Assembly (NCBI GenBank): GCA_030835875.1
Contig: JAURQY010000133.1
Coordinates: 1-13,714 of the forward strand
DNA length: 13,714 bases
Source of the DNA: Nitriliruptorales bacterium
GTDB lineage: Bacteria > Actinomycetota > Nitriliruptoria > Nitriliruptorales > Nitriliruptoraceae
Direction: 5' to 3'
Under the pieces are notes generated by a model. The model did not search any database. It was not told the origin of the DNA and saw only the letters and a program-made list of their open reading frames with translations. Below are positions 6,312 to 13,550 of this stretch, piece by piece (within the stretch, counting starts at the first letter, position 1; each line of letters starts with the position of its first letter). The position numbers and the translations under genes were made by a program.

Positions 6312-7312
6312 GCAGCGTGGAGGTCGCGATCACGGGACTCGGCAGCTACCTGCCGGAGCGGACCGTGACGAACGATGACCTGGCGCAGCGGCTCGACACC
6401 TCCGACGAGTGGATCCGCACGCGCACCGGGATCCGTGAGCGGCACTACGCCGCGCCCGAGGAGGCGACGTCGGACCTCGCGCTCACCGCGGCGCGACGGG
6501 CGCTCGCGGACGCTGGGCTGGAGCCGACCGACGTCGACGTCCTCATCGTGGCGACGACGACCCCGGACCATCCGATCCCAGCGACCGCGCCCATCGTCGC
6601 GGCGCGCCTCGGTGTGGAGTGCGCCGCATTCGACCTGAACGCCGCGTGCAGTGGGTTCGTCTATGGACTCAAGGTCGGCGCGGACCTCGCGGTAGCTGGC
6701 GCGACCGTGCTGCTCATCGGCGCCGAGACGCTCACGCGTTACGTCGACCACGACGACCGCTCCATCGCCGTGCTGTTCGGGGACGGCGCCGGGGCGGTCG
6801 TGCTCCAGGCGGAGCAGGGCGCGAGCCTGGGCCCGTTCGATCTCGGGTCGGACGGCAGCGAGGTCGAGATCCTCTGGATGCGTGCGGGGGGTGCGCGTGA
6901 ACCGTTCGACCCCGTCCTGCATGCCGACGCGTCCTCTCGGATGAACATGCGCGGGGGTGACGTCTACCGTCATGCCGTCGTCCGGATGACGGAGTCCTCA
7001 CGGGCGGTGCTCGATCGTGCGGGGATCGGTGTCGAGGATGTCGACCTCGTCATCGGCCATCAGGCGAATCAGCGCATCCTCGAGGCCGTCGGTCAGCGAC
7101 TCGGTGTCTCGGAGGAGCGACTCCACCTGACCGTCGACCGTCACGGCAACACCTCTGCCGCGTCGATCCCGCTCGCACTCGACGACGCACGCCGCTCGGG
7201 GGCGCTGCAGGCCGGCGCTCGGCTGCTCCTCACCGCGTTCGGCGGAGGCCTGACCTGGGGCTCGTGCCTACTGACATGGAAGGGCACTCGGTCCGGCGGG
7301 TCCAGCGCATGA
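6308..7312 (+). CDS. fabH: beta-ketoacyl-ACP synthase III
   Basis: This 334-residue enzyme condenses an acyl-CoA primer with malonyl-ACP to start fatty-acid chains. The thiolase-fold triad is complete: Cys114 in NAACSGF, His251 in GHQANQRI and Asn281 in HGNTSAASIP. The conserved DEWIRTRTGI block lies near residues 31-40. Primer preference (acetyl versus branched or longer acyl-CoA) cannot be judged by eye. GTG 6308 overlaps the upstream stop (GTGA); an in-frame GTG nine bases later is a possible alternative and would shorten the protein by three residues. The end overlaps fabG by ATGA. Having fabH in the operon indicates true de novo initiation rather than only elongation of chains made by a type I synthase. 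Confidence 0.96.
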   Translation: MSSVEVAITGLGSYLPERTVTNDDLAQRLDTSDEWIRTRTGIRERHYAAPEEATSDLALTAARRALADAGLEPTDVDVLIVATTTPDHPIPATAPIVAARLGVECAAFDLNAACSGFVYGLKVGADLAVAGATVLLIGAETLTRYVDHDDRSIAVLFGDGAGAVVLQAEQGASLGPFDLGSDGSEVEILWMRAGGAREPFDPVLHADASSRMNMRGGDVYRHAVVRMTESSRAVLDRAGIGVEDVDLVIGHQANQRILEAVGQRLGVSEERLHLTVDRHGNTSAASIPLALDDARRSGALQAGARLLLTAFGGGLTWGSCLLTWKGTRSGGSSA

Positions 7313-8046
7313 GCGCGACGCCGGAACGGCCCGTTGCGATCGTCTCCGGTGCGACCGGCGCGATCGGTGCGGCGACCTCCCGGACGCTCGTCGCGGACGG
7401 TCACCACGTCATGATCGGCTACCGGTCGGATGCTGACGCCGCCGCTCGCCTCACGACCGAGCTCGCTCCGCACGCGACAGCCGTCGCGCTCGACGTGACC
7501 GATGCCGACCAGGTCGATGCCGCGGTCGCACGCGCACAGGAGCTCGGCACCGTCGCTGCCCTCGTCAACAACGCGGGGATGACCGGCGATGACCTGCTGC
7601 TGCGCCTCGAGCCGGAGCGCTTCGATCGGACGATCGAGGCGAACCTCCGCGGCGCCTACCTGCTGACGCGTGCTGCGCTGCGCCCGATGCTCCGTGCCCG
7701 GTACGGAAGGATCGTGATGGTGAGCTCCATCGTCGCGCTCCGGGGGAACGCCGGACAGGTCGCCTACGCGGCGGCGAAGGCGGGCCTGATCGGGATGACG
7801 AGGTCCCTCGCCCGCGAGGTCGCGCGGAAGGGGATCACCGTCAACGCGGTCGCACCGGGCTTCGTCGCGAGCGCGATGACCGCGGAGCTCTCCGAGGAGG
7901 CGCGCGCGGCCCTCGTCGCCGCCGCCCCGATGGGACGCGCCGTCCTGGCGGAGGAGGTGGCGCACGCCATCGCGCACCTCGCGTCGCCGGGGGCCTCGGC
8001 CATCACCGGTGTCGTCCTCCCCGTCGACGCCGGAGCCGCGATCTGA
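7309..8046 (+). CDS. fabG: 3-oxoacyl-ACP reductase
   Basis: The 245-residue short-chain dehydrogenase reduces 3-ketoacyl-ACP with NADPH in the elongation cycle. Visible motifs are the cofactor loop SGATGAIG near residues 13-20, NNAG (87-90), catalytic Ser140, Tyr153 and Lys157 in the SS...YAAAK arrangement, and NAVAPGFV. Length is that of typical FabG (about 245). The C-terminal end is VDAGAAI instead of the usual VNGGxYM-like ending, a small departure in the tetramer-contact segment. ATG 7309 overlaps fabH (ATGA). The only larger gap in the first half of the operon, 102 bp, follows this gene before acpP. Other SDR activities are possible in principle, but the operon context supports FabG. 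Confidence 0.94.
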   Translation: MSATPERPVAIVSGATGAIGAATSRTLVADGHHVMIGYRSDADAAARLTTELAPHATAVALDVTDADQVDAAVARAQELGTVAALVNNAGMTGDDLLLRLEPERFDRTIEANLRGAYLLTRAALRPMLRARYGRIVMVSSIVALRGNAGQVAYAAAKAGLIGMTRSLAREVARKGITVNAVAPGFVASAMTAELSEEARAALVAAAPMGRAVLAEEVAHAIAHLASPGASAITGVVLPVDAGAAI

Positions 8047-8148
8047 ACGACACCCACCCGCATCCGCGGGATGGACGACACGACCGCACCACCCATCGGA
8101 CCACCCGACCACGACAACCGGACCAGGACCAAGGACAAGGAGCACCCC
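8047..8148 (+). promoter_or_regulatory. A/C-rich leader of acpP with a ribosome site
   Basis: This 102-bp spacer is the longest inside the fatty-acid operon. It begins with a CCCGC-ATCC-GCGGG hairpin (8057-8070), then from 8071 to 8148 contains only two T residues. That part carries the repeated unit GGACCA at 8098, 8120 and 8126 and ends with AAGGAG (8137-8142), six bases before ATG 8149. The stretch looks little structured, which would favour high translation of ACP. It could also hold a promoter or a Rho-binding segment; no -10/-35 pair is convincing. Confidence 0.45.
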
Positions 8149-8385
8149 ATGAGTGAGGACCTGCTGGCGACGTTCACGGAACTGTTGACCTCCGACTTCG
8201 GCGTCCCCGCCGACGAGGTCAGCGCCGACGCGACCTTCGAGGCCCTCGGGCTCGACTCGCTCGACATCGTCGAGCTGACGCTCGCGCTGGAGGATCGCAC
8301 CGGCGTGAAGCTCGGCGACGAGGACCTCGAGCAGGTCCGGACGGTCCAGGACGCCATCGACAAGGTGAAGGAGCGTCAGGCGTGA
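8149..8385 (+). CDS. acpP: acyl carrier protein
   Basis: The 78-residue acidic protein carries growing acyl chains on a 4'-phosphopantetheine arm. The attachment site is Ser37 in LGLDSLDIVEL, followed by the helix II/III acidic surface (ALEDRTGVKLGDEDLEQ) that docks FAS enzymes. ATG 8149 has AAGGAG at 8137-8142. An in-frame ATG at 8071 would add 26 polar residues but has no ribosome site and is not expected for ACP. The stop overlaps fabF by GTGA. The AcpS that activates this protein is encoded later in the same operon. The protein is of normal AcpP length and lacks the long C-terminal tail of mycobacterial AcpM, which fits a general ACP. Confidence 0.96.
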   Translation: MSEDLLATFTELLTSDFGVPADEVSADATFEALGLDSLDIVELTLALEDRTGVKLGDEDLEQVRTVQDAIDKVKERQA

Positions 8386-9659
8386 CGGACCGTCCGGCGA
8401 TGTCCCGACGTCCCGACGACGTCGTCATCACCGGGATGGGGGCGATCACCCCGGCCGGGCGTGGCGTCGTCGCGACCTGGGGCGGTGTGCTGTCCGGCGT
8501 GACGACCGCCGCGCACGACGAGCGGCTCGCCGCCGCCGGAGCGCCCGTCGCGATCAGCTGCCGAGCCCCCGCGTTCGACGCGGATGCGGAGCTCGGCCGT
8601 GGTGCGACACGCCGTCTGGACCGCTTCACGCACCTCGCCCTCCTCGCGATGCGTGAGGCCACCGCTCAGGCCGGGCTGGTGGCGGAGGACCCTGACGCGC
8701 TGCATGGCGTGGATGTGGACCGCGTCGGGGTCGTGATCGGCTCCGGCATCGGCGGCGGCGAGACCTGGGAGTCGGAGTACGCGCGGCTCACGGCGGAGGG
8801 GCCGGCGCGTGTCAGCCCCCTGTTCGTGCCTCGGATGCTGTCGAATACGGCCGCCGGCACGATCGCCATCCGCACGGGTGCCCGAGGGCCGAACCTGACC
8901 GTCAACACGGCATGCGCGGCGGGTGCGTCCGCGATCCACGTCGCGCGCGACCTCGTGAGGAGTGGAACGGCCGACGTCGTGATCGCGGGCGGTGTCGAGG
9001 CCGGCATCACCACGATCGCGATGAGCGCCTTCGCGCAGATGGGCGCACTGTCGAGCAACCCCGACCCGCGTTCGGCGAGCCGACCGTTCGATGTCGACCG
9101 TGACGGTTTCGTCATGGGCGAGGGCGCGGGCATCGTGATCATCGAGTCGCGTGCGCACGCGGAGGCGCGCGGCGCTGAGCCGCTGCTCACGATCGCCGGC
9201 TGCGGCGCATCCGCCGACGCGTTCCATGCGACAGCACCGCCGGAGGACGGTGGAGGGGCTGCGCTCGCGATGGAGCGCGCCATCCGCGATGCGGGCATCG
9301 ATGCGTCCCGCATCGGCCACCACAACGCGCACGGGACCTCGACCCCACTCAACGACATCGCCGAGACCCGAGCGCTCCGCTCCGTCTTCGGAGCGCACCT
9401 GTCCGACGTCGTCGTCACGTCGACGAAGGGGGTGACCGGCCACCTGCTCGGAGCGGCCGGTGCCGTGGAGGCGATCCTCGCCGGCTGCGCGCTCCGCGAG
9501 GGTCTCGTCCCGCCGACGGCGAACCTCACGCAGCAGGACCCGGCGATCGAGCTGGACGTCGCGCACGGGGAGCCGCGTCGGGTCGCGCTGGGGGCGGTCA
9601 TCTCGGCATCGATGGGCTTCGGCGGACAGAACGCCGCGCTCGTCCTGACGATGGGCTGA
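8382..9659 (+). CDS. fabF: beta-ketoacyl-ACP synthase II
   Basis: The 425-residue KAS enzyme elongates acyl-ACP with malonyl-ACP. The KAS I/II catalytic set is present: Cys178 in NTACAAG, His317 in NAHGTSTPLND, Lys349 and His354 in STKGVTGHLLGAAG, plus the gatekeeper-region FDVDRDGFVMGEGAG and MGFGGQN. GTG 8382 overlaps the acpP stop (GTGA) and has AAGGAG at 8368-8373, eight bases upstream; ATG 8400 is a weaker alternative. Only one KAS gene is present here, unlike the kasA-kasB pair of mycobacteria, so this enzyme would be the operon's only elongating synthase. The preceding residue pair gives HHNAH, a minor variant of the usual VNAH. The carboxyltransferase gene starts two bases after the stop. 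Confidence 0.95.
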   Translation: MTDRPAMSRRPDDVVITGMGAITPAGRGVVATWGGVLSGVTTAAHDERLAAAGAPVAISCRAPAFDADAELGRGATRRLDRFTHLALLAMREATAQAGLVAEDPDALHGVDVDRVGVVIGSGIGGGETWESEYARLTAEGPARVSPLFVPRMLSNTAAGTIAIRTGARGPNLTVNTACAAGASAIHVARDLVRSGTADVVIAGGVEAGITTIAMSAFAQMGALSSNPDPRSASRPFDVDRDGFVMGEGAGIVIIESRAHAEARGAEPLLTIAGCGASADAFHATAPPEDGGGAALAMERAIRDAGIDASRIGHHNAHGTSTPLNDIAETRALRSVFGAHLSDVVVTSTKGVTGHLLGAAGAVEAILAGCALREGLVPPTANLTQQDPAIELDVAHGEPRRVALGAVISASMGFGGQNAALVLTMG

Positions 9660-9661
9660 GC

Positions 9662-11149
9662 GTGGCAGTCGATGACGCGGGTGACAGGGGGACACCGTCG
9701 GTCGAGGGCGTCCCGCTCCGTCCGGCCGACGGGGCCGCCGGGCGCGTCGAACTGCTCGTCGACCCCGGGTCGTTCCTCGAGCTCGGTTCCCAGCGGCTCC
9801 ACCGGGGCACAGGCTTCGGGCTCGAGGAACGTCGGATCCCCGGCGACGGGGTGGTCGCAGGCACCGCCGCGATCGATGACCGGACCGTGCACGTGTTCGC
9901 GCAGGACCGCTACGTCCTCGGCGGCTCGCTGGGCGAGGCGCACGCCGACCGCATCGCCGACACGATCAGCCGTGCGACACGCGGGGGGACACCGGTCGTC
10001 GGCATCAACGACTCCGGTGGGGCGCGCATCCAGGAAGGTGTCGCGTCGCTCGACGGCTACGGCCGCGTGTTCCGGGCGAACGTCGCGGCCTCAGGACGGG
10101 TCCCTCAGGTCTCGGTGATCCTCGGACCGTGTGCCGGGGGTGCGGTCTACTCGCCGGCGCTCATGGACCTCACCGTGATGAGCGATGCAGGGACCATGTT
10201 CCTGACCGGCCCGCGCATCGTCCGTGCGGTGACCGGCGAGGAGGTCGACGCACGCTCGCTCGGCGGTCCGGACGTCCACGCGGCGCGCACCGGGAGCGCG
10301 CATCTTGTCGCTCCGGACGACGCCTCCGCGCTCGCGCTCACGCGGCGTCTGCTCTCGTACCTCCCCTCCGCCGCGTGGCTGCCGATACCTGAGGTCGACC
10401 CCCGTCCACCGGCGCATGACGACCCAGGTTCCGTGGTGCCGCGCGAGGCGCGCGATCCCTACGACGTGCGGGACGTCATCGCCGCCGTCGTCGACGAGGG
10501 GACGTTCCTCGAGCTCCAGGAGCGGTGGGCGCGCAACCTCGTCATCGGGTTCGCGCGCGTCGAGGGGGCGACGGTCGGTGTCATCGCCAACCAGCCCGCG
10601 TGGCTGGCCGGCGTGCTCGACGCGACGGCCAGCGAGAAGGGCGCACGGTTCGTGCGCTTCTGCGACGCGTTCGGGATCCCGCTCGTGGTCCTCGTGGACG
10701 TCCCAGGGTTCCTCCCGGGCACGTCACAGGAACACGGTGGCGTCATCCGCCGCGGCGCGAAGCTCCTGCATGCGTTCACGAGCGCGACGGTCCCGCGGAT
10801 CAGCCTGGTGCTCCGGAAGGCCTACGGCGGGGCCTACATCGTGATGAACTCGCGCAGCATCGGTGCGGACGCCGTCCTTGCATGGCCCGGTGCAGAGCTC
10901 GCCGTGCTCGGTGCCGAGGGAGCCGCGGATCTCATCTTCCGGCGTGAGATCGAAGCGGATCCGGAGCGCCGTGCGCCGCTCATGGAGGAGTACCGCCGCG
11001 AGGCGATGGACGTCGGGGTCGCCGCGGGACGGGGGAGCGTGAGCGAGATCATCGACCCGGCTGACAGCCGGGCCGCGATCGCCGCGCTGCTGCGGTCGCT
11101 GCGCGGTGGCGCCCCTCGTGGGTTCGTCCACGACAACCTGCCGCAGTGA
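9662..11149 (+). CDS. accD: acyl-CoA carboxylase carboxyltransferase (beta) subunit, AccD6-like
   Basis: The 495-residue protein belongs to the biotin-dependent carboxyltransferase family (PccB/AccD) and moves CO2 from carboxybiotin to acyl-CoA, giving malonyl-CoA when acetyl-CoA is used. Both crotonase-like halves are present, with the oxyanion glycines in GPCAGGAVYSPA (Gly159-Gly160) and in RKAYGGAYIVMN. The position after GGAY, Asp in propionyl-CoA-specific PccB proteins, is Ile393 here; Ile or similar residues there go with acceptance of acetyl-CoA in actinobacterial homologues. No zinc ribbon is present, unlike Escherichia coli AccD. GTG 9662 is the only plausible start and has only a weak ribosome site, with fabF two bases upstream. 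Position after a KAS gene repeats the mycobacterial kasA-kasB-accD6 arrangement. The biotin carboxylase/carrier subunit must be encoded elsewhere. Confidence 0.92.
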   Translation: MAVDDAGDRGTPSVEGVPLRPADGAAGRVELLVDPGSFLELGSQRLHRGTGFGLEERRIPGDGVVAGTAAIDDRTVHVFAQDRYVLGGSLGEAHADRIADTISRATRGGTPVVGINDSGGARIQEGVASLDGYGRVFRANVAASGRVPQVSVILGPCAGGAVYSPALMDLTVMSDAGTMFLTGPRIVRAVTGEEVDARSLGGPDVHAARTGSAHLVAPDDASALALTRRLLSYLPSAAWLPIPEVDPRPPAHDDPGSVVPREARDPYDVRDVIAAVVDEGTFLELQERWARNLVIGFARVEGATVGVIANQPAWLAGVLDATASEKGARFVRFCDAFGIPLVVLVDVPGFLPGTSQEHGGVIRRGAKLLHAFTSATVPRISLVLRKAYGGAYIVMNSRSIGADAVLAWPGAELAVLGAEGAADLIFRREIEADPERRAPLMEEYRREAMDVGVAAGRGSVSEIIDPADSRAAIAALLRSLRGGAPRGFVHDNLPQ

Positions 11150-11898
11150 GCCCGCGGATGCCGGGGCCGGAGCGCGGGAGGGACGTCGCCGTCCACGGAA
11201 TGCTCGTGCCCGAGGTCCAGGCCCGGGTAGCGGGTGCGCTCCGCCCGATCCTGCGTCGCTGGCTCGACCTTCGCGTCGAGGGTCAGGAGCACGTGCCGAC
11301 CGCTGGCGCGGTCCTCCTCGCGTCGACGCACCAGTCGCACGCCGACTCGCTCGCGATCGGTACGGCCGTCCCGCGTCCGGCGCACTTCCTCGGCGACCGC
11401 CGCCTCCTCGCCTGGCCGGTCGTCGGTCGATGGCTCCCGCGGCTCGGGATGGTCCCCCTCGATCGCGGGGACGGTGACGCGGCGGCGCTCGGCGTCATCG
11501 CGGGGCTGCTCGACGGGGGCGCCTGCGTCGTCATCTACCCGGAGGGTTCCCGCAGCCGCGACGGTCGCGTCCACCGTTTGCGCAGCGGACTCTCCCGCCT
11601 GGCGGCGTCCGGTCGCATCCCGGTCGTCCCGGTCGCCGTCGCGGGCATCCACGCCGTGTGGCCCATCGGATCCCGCCCACGACTGGGCGGTGGCGCGGTG
11701 ACCGTGCGGTTCGCGCCGCAGATGGAGCCGCCCGACCCGACACCTGCGTCGCGCCGCTCGTTCAACCTCGCGCTCCAGGAGCAGCTGGCCGTGCTCGCAC
11801 GGACGACGACGGCGTCCGATCTCTCGCCGATCCGGGGCGGCGGTGAGGACACCACCGCGTCCCGCGTGCCGGACGTGCGGGAGGGGGGCGAGCGATGA
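11146..11898 (+). CDS. plsC: PlsC-type 1-acylglycerol-3-phosphate acyltransferase in the fatty-acid operon
   Basis: This 250-residue LPLAT-family protein differs from the tandem pair near the left edge: it has the canonical PEGSRS block (Glu133, Arg136) and the catalytic THQSHAD motif (His62, Asp67). The segment FLGDRRLLAWPVVGRWLPRLGMVPLDR is also family-typical. It likely acylates lysophosphatidic acid using acyl-ACP or acyl-CoA at the membrane, linking the operon's product to phospholipid synthesis. GTG 11146 overlaps the carboxyltransferase stop (GTGA) with no evident ribosome site, and the end overlaps acpS (ATGA). The C-terminal 35 residues are polar and low in family signature. The symbol follows the canonical motif; the exact acceptor is inferred. 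Confidence 0.85.
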   Translation: MSPRMPGPERGRDVAVHGMLVPEVQARVAGALRPILRRWLDLRVEGQEHVPTAGAVLLASTHQSHADSLAIGTAVPRPAHFLGDRRLLAWPVVGRWLPRLGMVPLDRGDGDAAALGVIAGLLDGGACVVIYPEGSRSRDGRVHRLRSGLSRLAASGRIPVVPVAVAGIHAVWPIGSRPRLGGGAVTVRFAPQMEPPDPTPASRRSFNLALQEQLAVLARTTTASDLSPIRGGGEDTTASRVPDVREGGER

Positions 11899-12308
11899 CG
11901 GACGTCCCATCGGTCGTGGTCGGCTGCGACGTCGTCGATGTCGCGCGGATGCGACGCCTCCTGACCGGACGTCCCGGTGCGCGGGAGCGCCTGTTCTCGG
12001 CGCACGAGCTCGCAGACGCGGTCCGCGGCGACGTGGACTCGGACGGTCCCGTCGCGGTCGAGCGCCTCGCGGCGCGGTTCGCCGCGAAGGAGGCGGTCCG
12101 CAAGGCGCTCGGCGGTCACGGACCGACGCTCACCTCCATCGAGGTGCGCACCGACGACGACGGCGCACCGAGCGTGTGGATCGACGGCGTGCCGACACGC
12201 CTCGCGTGCTCGCTCTCGCACGACGCAGGTGTAGCGATGGCCGTCGTCGTCGGGGACGGTTCGGCTCGTGACGATGTGCTCGGTCGACGAGCGACCGACG
12301 TGCGATGA
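11895..12308 (+). CDS. acpS: holo-[acyl-carrier-protein] synthase
   Basis: This 137-residue enzyme transfers 4'-phosphopantetheine from CoA to the ACP serine. The two metal-binding motifs are visible: VGCDVVDVAR (Asp12) and RFAAKEAVRKALG (Glu66), followed by SLSHDAGVAMAVVV. It is slightly longer than the usual 120-126 residues, partly through a polar insertion around DVDSDGP (about residues 47-53) and a C-terminal tail of about 15 residues. ATG 11895 overlaps the acyltransferase stop and has a GGGAGGGG run at 11879-11886, eight bases upstream. Its location in the same operon as acpP makes the AcpP protein its obvious substrate. fabI follows after 10 bp. Confidence 0.94.
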   Translation: MTDVPSVVVGCDVVDVARMRRLLTGRPGARERLFSAHELADAVRGDVDSDGPVAVERLAARFAAKEAVRKALGGHGPTLTSIEVRTDDDGAPSVWIDGVPTRLACSLSHDAGVAMAVVVGDGSARDDVLGRRATDVR

Positions 12309-12313
12309 GGAGG
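12308..12313 (+). promoter_or_regulatory. ribosome binding site of fabI
   Basis: AGGAGG lies five bases before ATG 12319 and overlaps the last base of the acpS stop. It decides between ATG 12319 and the adjacent in-frame GTG 12316, which would be only two bases away from it. Confidence 0.65.
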
Positions 12314-12318
12314 GTGTG

Positions 12319-13134
12319 ATGCTGCTCGAAGGACGCAGGATCCTGATCACCGGGGTGCTCGACACGCGTTCGATCGCGTTCCATGTCGCGCGCGAGGCGC
12401 AGGAGCAGGGTGCGGAGATCGTCCTGACCGGCTTCGGGCGCGGACGACGGCTGACGGAGCGGGCGGCGACCCGACTCCCTGGCCCCGTCGACGTGCTCGA
12501 GCTCGACGTCACCGACGATGCGCATGTCGCTGCGGTCGCTGCGGACCTCGGACGGCGATGGGGTGCGCTCGACGGCGTGCTTCACGCGGTCGCGTTCGCT
12601 CCGGACACCGCCCTCGGTGGGGGCTTCCTGACCGCGCCCTGGTCGGACGTCGCGACCGCGGTCCACGTCTCGACGTACTCGCTCGTCGCGCTCGGGCGTG
12701 GCTTCGCCGACCTGCTCGCTGCGGGCGACGCCCCGTCGGTCGTCGGTCTGGACTTCGACGCGACCGTCGCCTGGCCCGGCTACGACTGGATGGGGGTCGC
12801 GAAGGCGGGGCTCGAGTCCGCGAGCCGGTACCTGGCGCGCGACCTCGGACCGCGCGGGATCCGTGTCAACCTCGTCGCGGCAGGGCCGCTGCACACCATC
12901 GCCGCACACGGCATCGCCGGCTTCGAGACGTTCGAGCCGGTCTGGGAGGAGCGGGCGCCCCTCGGCTGGGATGCGCGTGACGCCACGCCGGTCGCTCGGA
13001 CGGTCTGTGCGCTGCTCAGCACGTGGATGCCGGGCGTGACGGGCGAGCTTGTCCACTGCGACGGCGGGGTCCACGCCGTCGGCGCGGGCATGCCGGACCG
13101 CGGTGCTGAGGTCAGTCCGCCGGCTGGGACTTGA
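12319..13134 (+). CDS. fabI: enoyl-ACP reductase (NADH), InhA-type FabI
   Basis: The 271-residue protein reduces trans-2-enoyl-ACP, the last step of each elongation cycle. Similarity to InhA runs along the whole length: RSIAFHVAREAQEQGAEIVLTGF, ELDVTDD, then FDA and Tyr155-x6-Lys162 in YDWMGVAK, NLVAAGP and the ending DATPVARTVCALLS. Two departures stand out. The HSIGF block of InhA, containing Ser94, reads HAVAF here (Ala90). The substrate-binding loop between the TIA and GW motifs is about 10 residues shorter than in InhA as I recall it, close to the Escherichia coli FabI length. A tail of about 15 residues follows the usual DGG-H ending and overlaps the convergent stress-protein gene by 23 bp. 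It is the last gene of the operon. Confidence 0.95.
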   Translation: MLLEGRRILITGVLDTRSIAFHVAREAQEQGAEIVLTGFGRGRRLTERAATRLPGPVDVLELDVTDDAHVAAVAADLGRRWGALDGVLHAVAFAPDTALGGGFLTAPWSDVATAVHVSTYSLVALGRGFADLLAAGDAPSVVGLDFDATVAWPGYDWMGVAKAGLESASRYLARDLGPRGIRVNLVAAGPLHTIAAHGIAGFETFEPVWEERAPLGWDARDATPVARTVCALLSTWMPGVTGELVHCDGGVHAVGAGMPDRGAEVSPPAGT

Positions 13135-13519
13135 CCGCGAGGACGGGGCAGTCGGCCTCGAGCAGCACGTCCTGCGCGTTCGATCCGAGCACGAGCTTGC
13201 CGACGGGTGAACGGCGGCGGATGCCGATGACGATCAGGTCGGCGTCCCGCTCGCGCGCGACGGCGAGGAGGTCCTCGGCCGGTGAGTTGCCGCGCGCGTA
13301 CTCGATGAGCTCGTACGCGACGCCGGACGACTCGAGGTCGGCCGTGAGCTCCTCGAACCGTCGGCGGTAGTTCATCACCTGCTCGAGCTCGTCCCGCTCG
13401 CCGCCGTGCATGGAGTGGACGATCAGGACGGTGCCGCCGCGGAGGCGTGCCTCCTCGATGGCCCGATCGACCGCAGCCCTGCTCTCAGTGCTCGGCCGGA
13501 AGCCTGCGACGATGTTCAT
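13112..13519 (-). CDS. universal stress protein (UspA family)
   Basis: This 135-residue single-domain Usp protein has the Rossmann-like alpha/beta fold: MNIVAGFRPS start, TVLIVHSM strand, and DADLIVIGIRRRSPVGKLVLGSNAQDVLLEADCPVLAVK at the end. The ATP-binding pattern G-x2-G-x9-G-S/T is visible but the second glycine is Arg102 (Gly99, Gly112, Ser113). The early VDGS-like motif is also absent, so ATP binding is uncertain; the IRRRSPVGK version is common in actinobacterial members. Its role in stress or dormancy is known only at family level. The start has TAGGG six bases upstream on the coding strand. The 3' end overlaps fabI by 23 bp, tail to tail. It may be co-transcribed with the membrane-protein gene to its right (31 bp away, same strand). 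Confidence 0.88.
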   Translation of the reverse strand: MNIVAGFRPSTESRAAVDRAIEEARLRGGTVLIVHSMHGGERDELEQVMNYRRRFEELTADLESSGVAYELIEYARGNSPAEDLLAVARERDADLIVIGIRRRSPVGKLVLGSNAQDVLLEADCPVLAVKSQPAD

Positions 13520-13550
13520 CGGACACCCTACCTCCGGTCCCCGAACGAGC

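Noticed and set aside
5822..6973. A 383-codon minus-strand open frame across the fabD end, the small biotinyl-like gene and fabH
   Set aside because: No recognisable domain, and it runs across three plus-strand genes with clear motifs.
8057..8070. Hairpin CCCGC-ATCC-GCGGG as an intrinsic terminator after fabG
   Set aside because: The stem is only 5 bp and no T-run follows; the downstream bases are nearly T-free.
8071..8148. N-terminal extension of ACP from an in-frame ATG at 8071
   Set aside because: No ribosome site before it, the 26 added residues are unlike any ACP, and ATG 8149 has AAGGAG at proper spacing.
8376..9943. Two long minus-strand open frames opposite fabF
   Set aside because: Both are low-complexity shadows of the fabF codons; fabF itself has all catalytic motifs.
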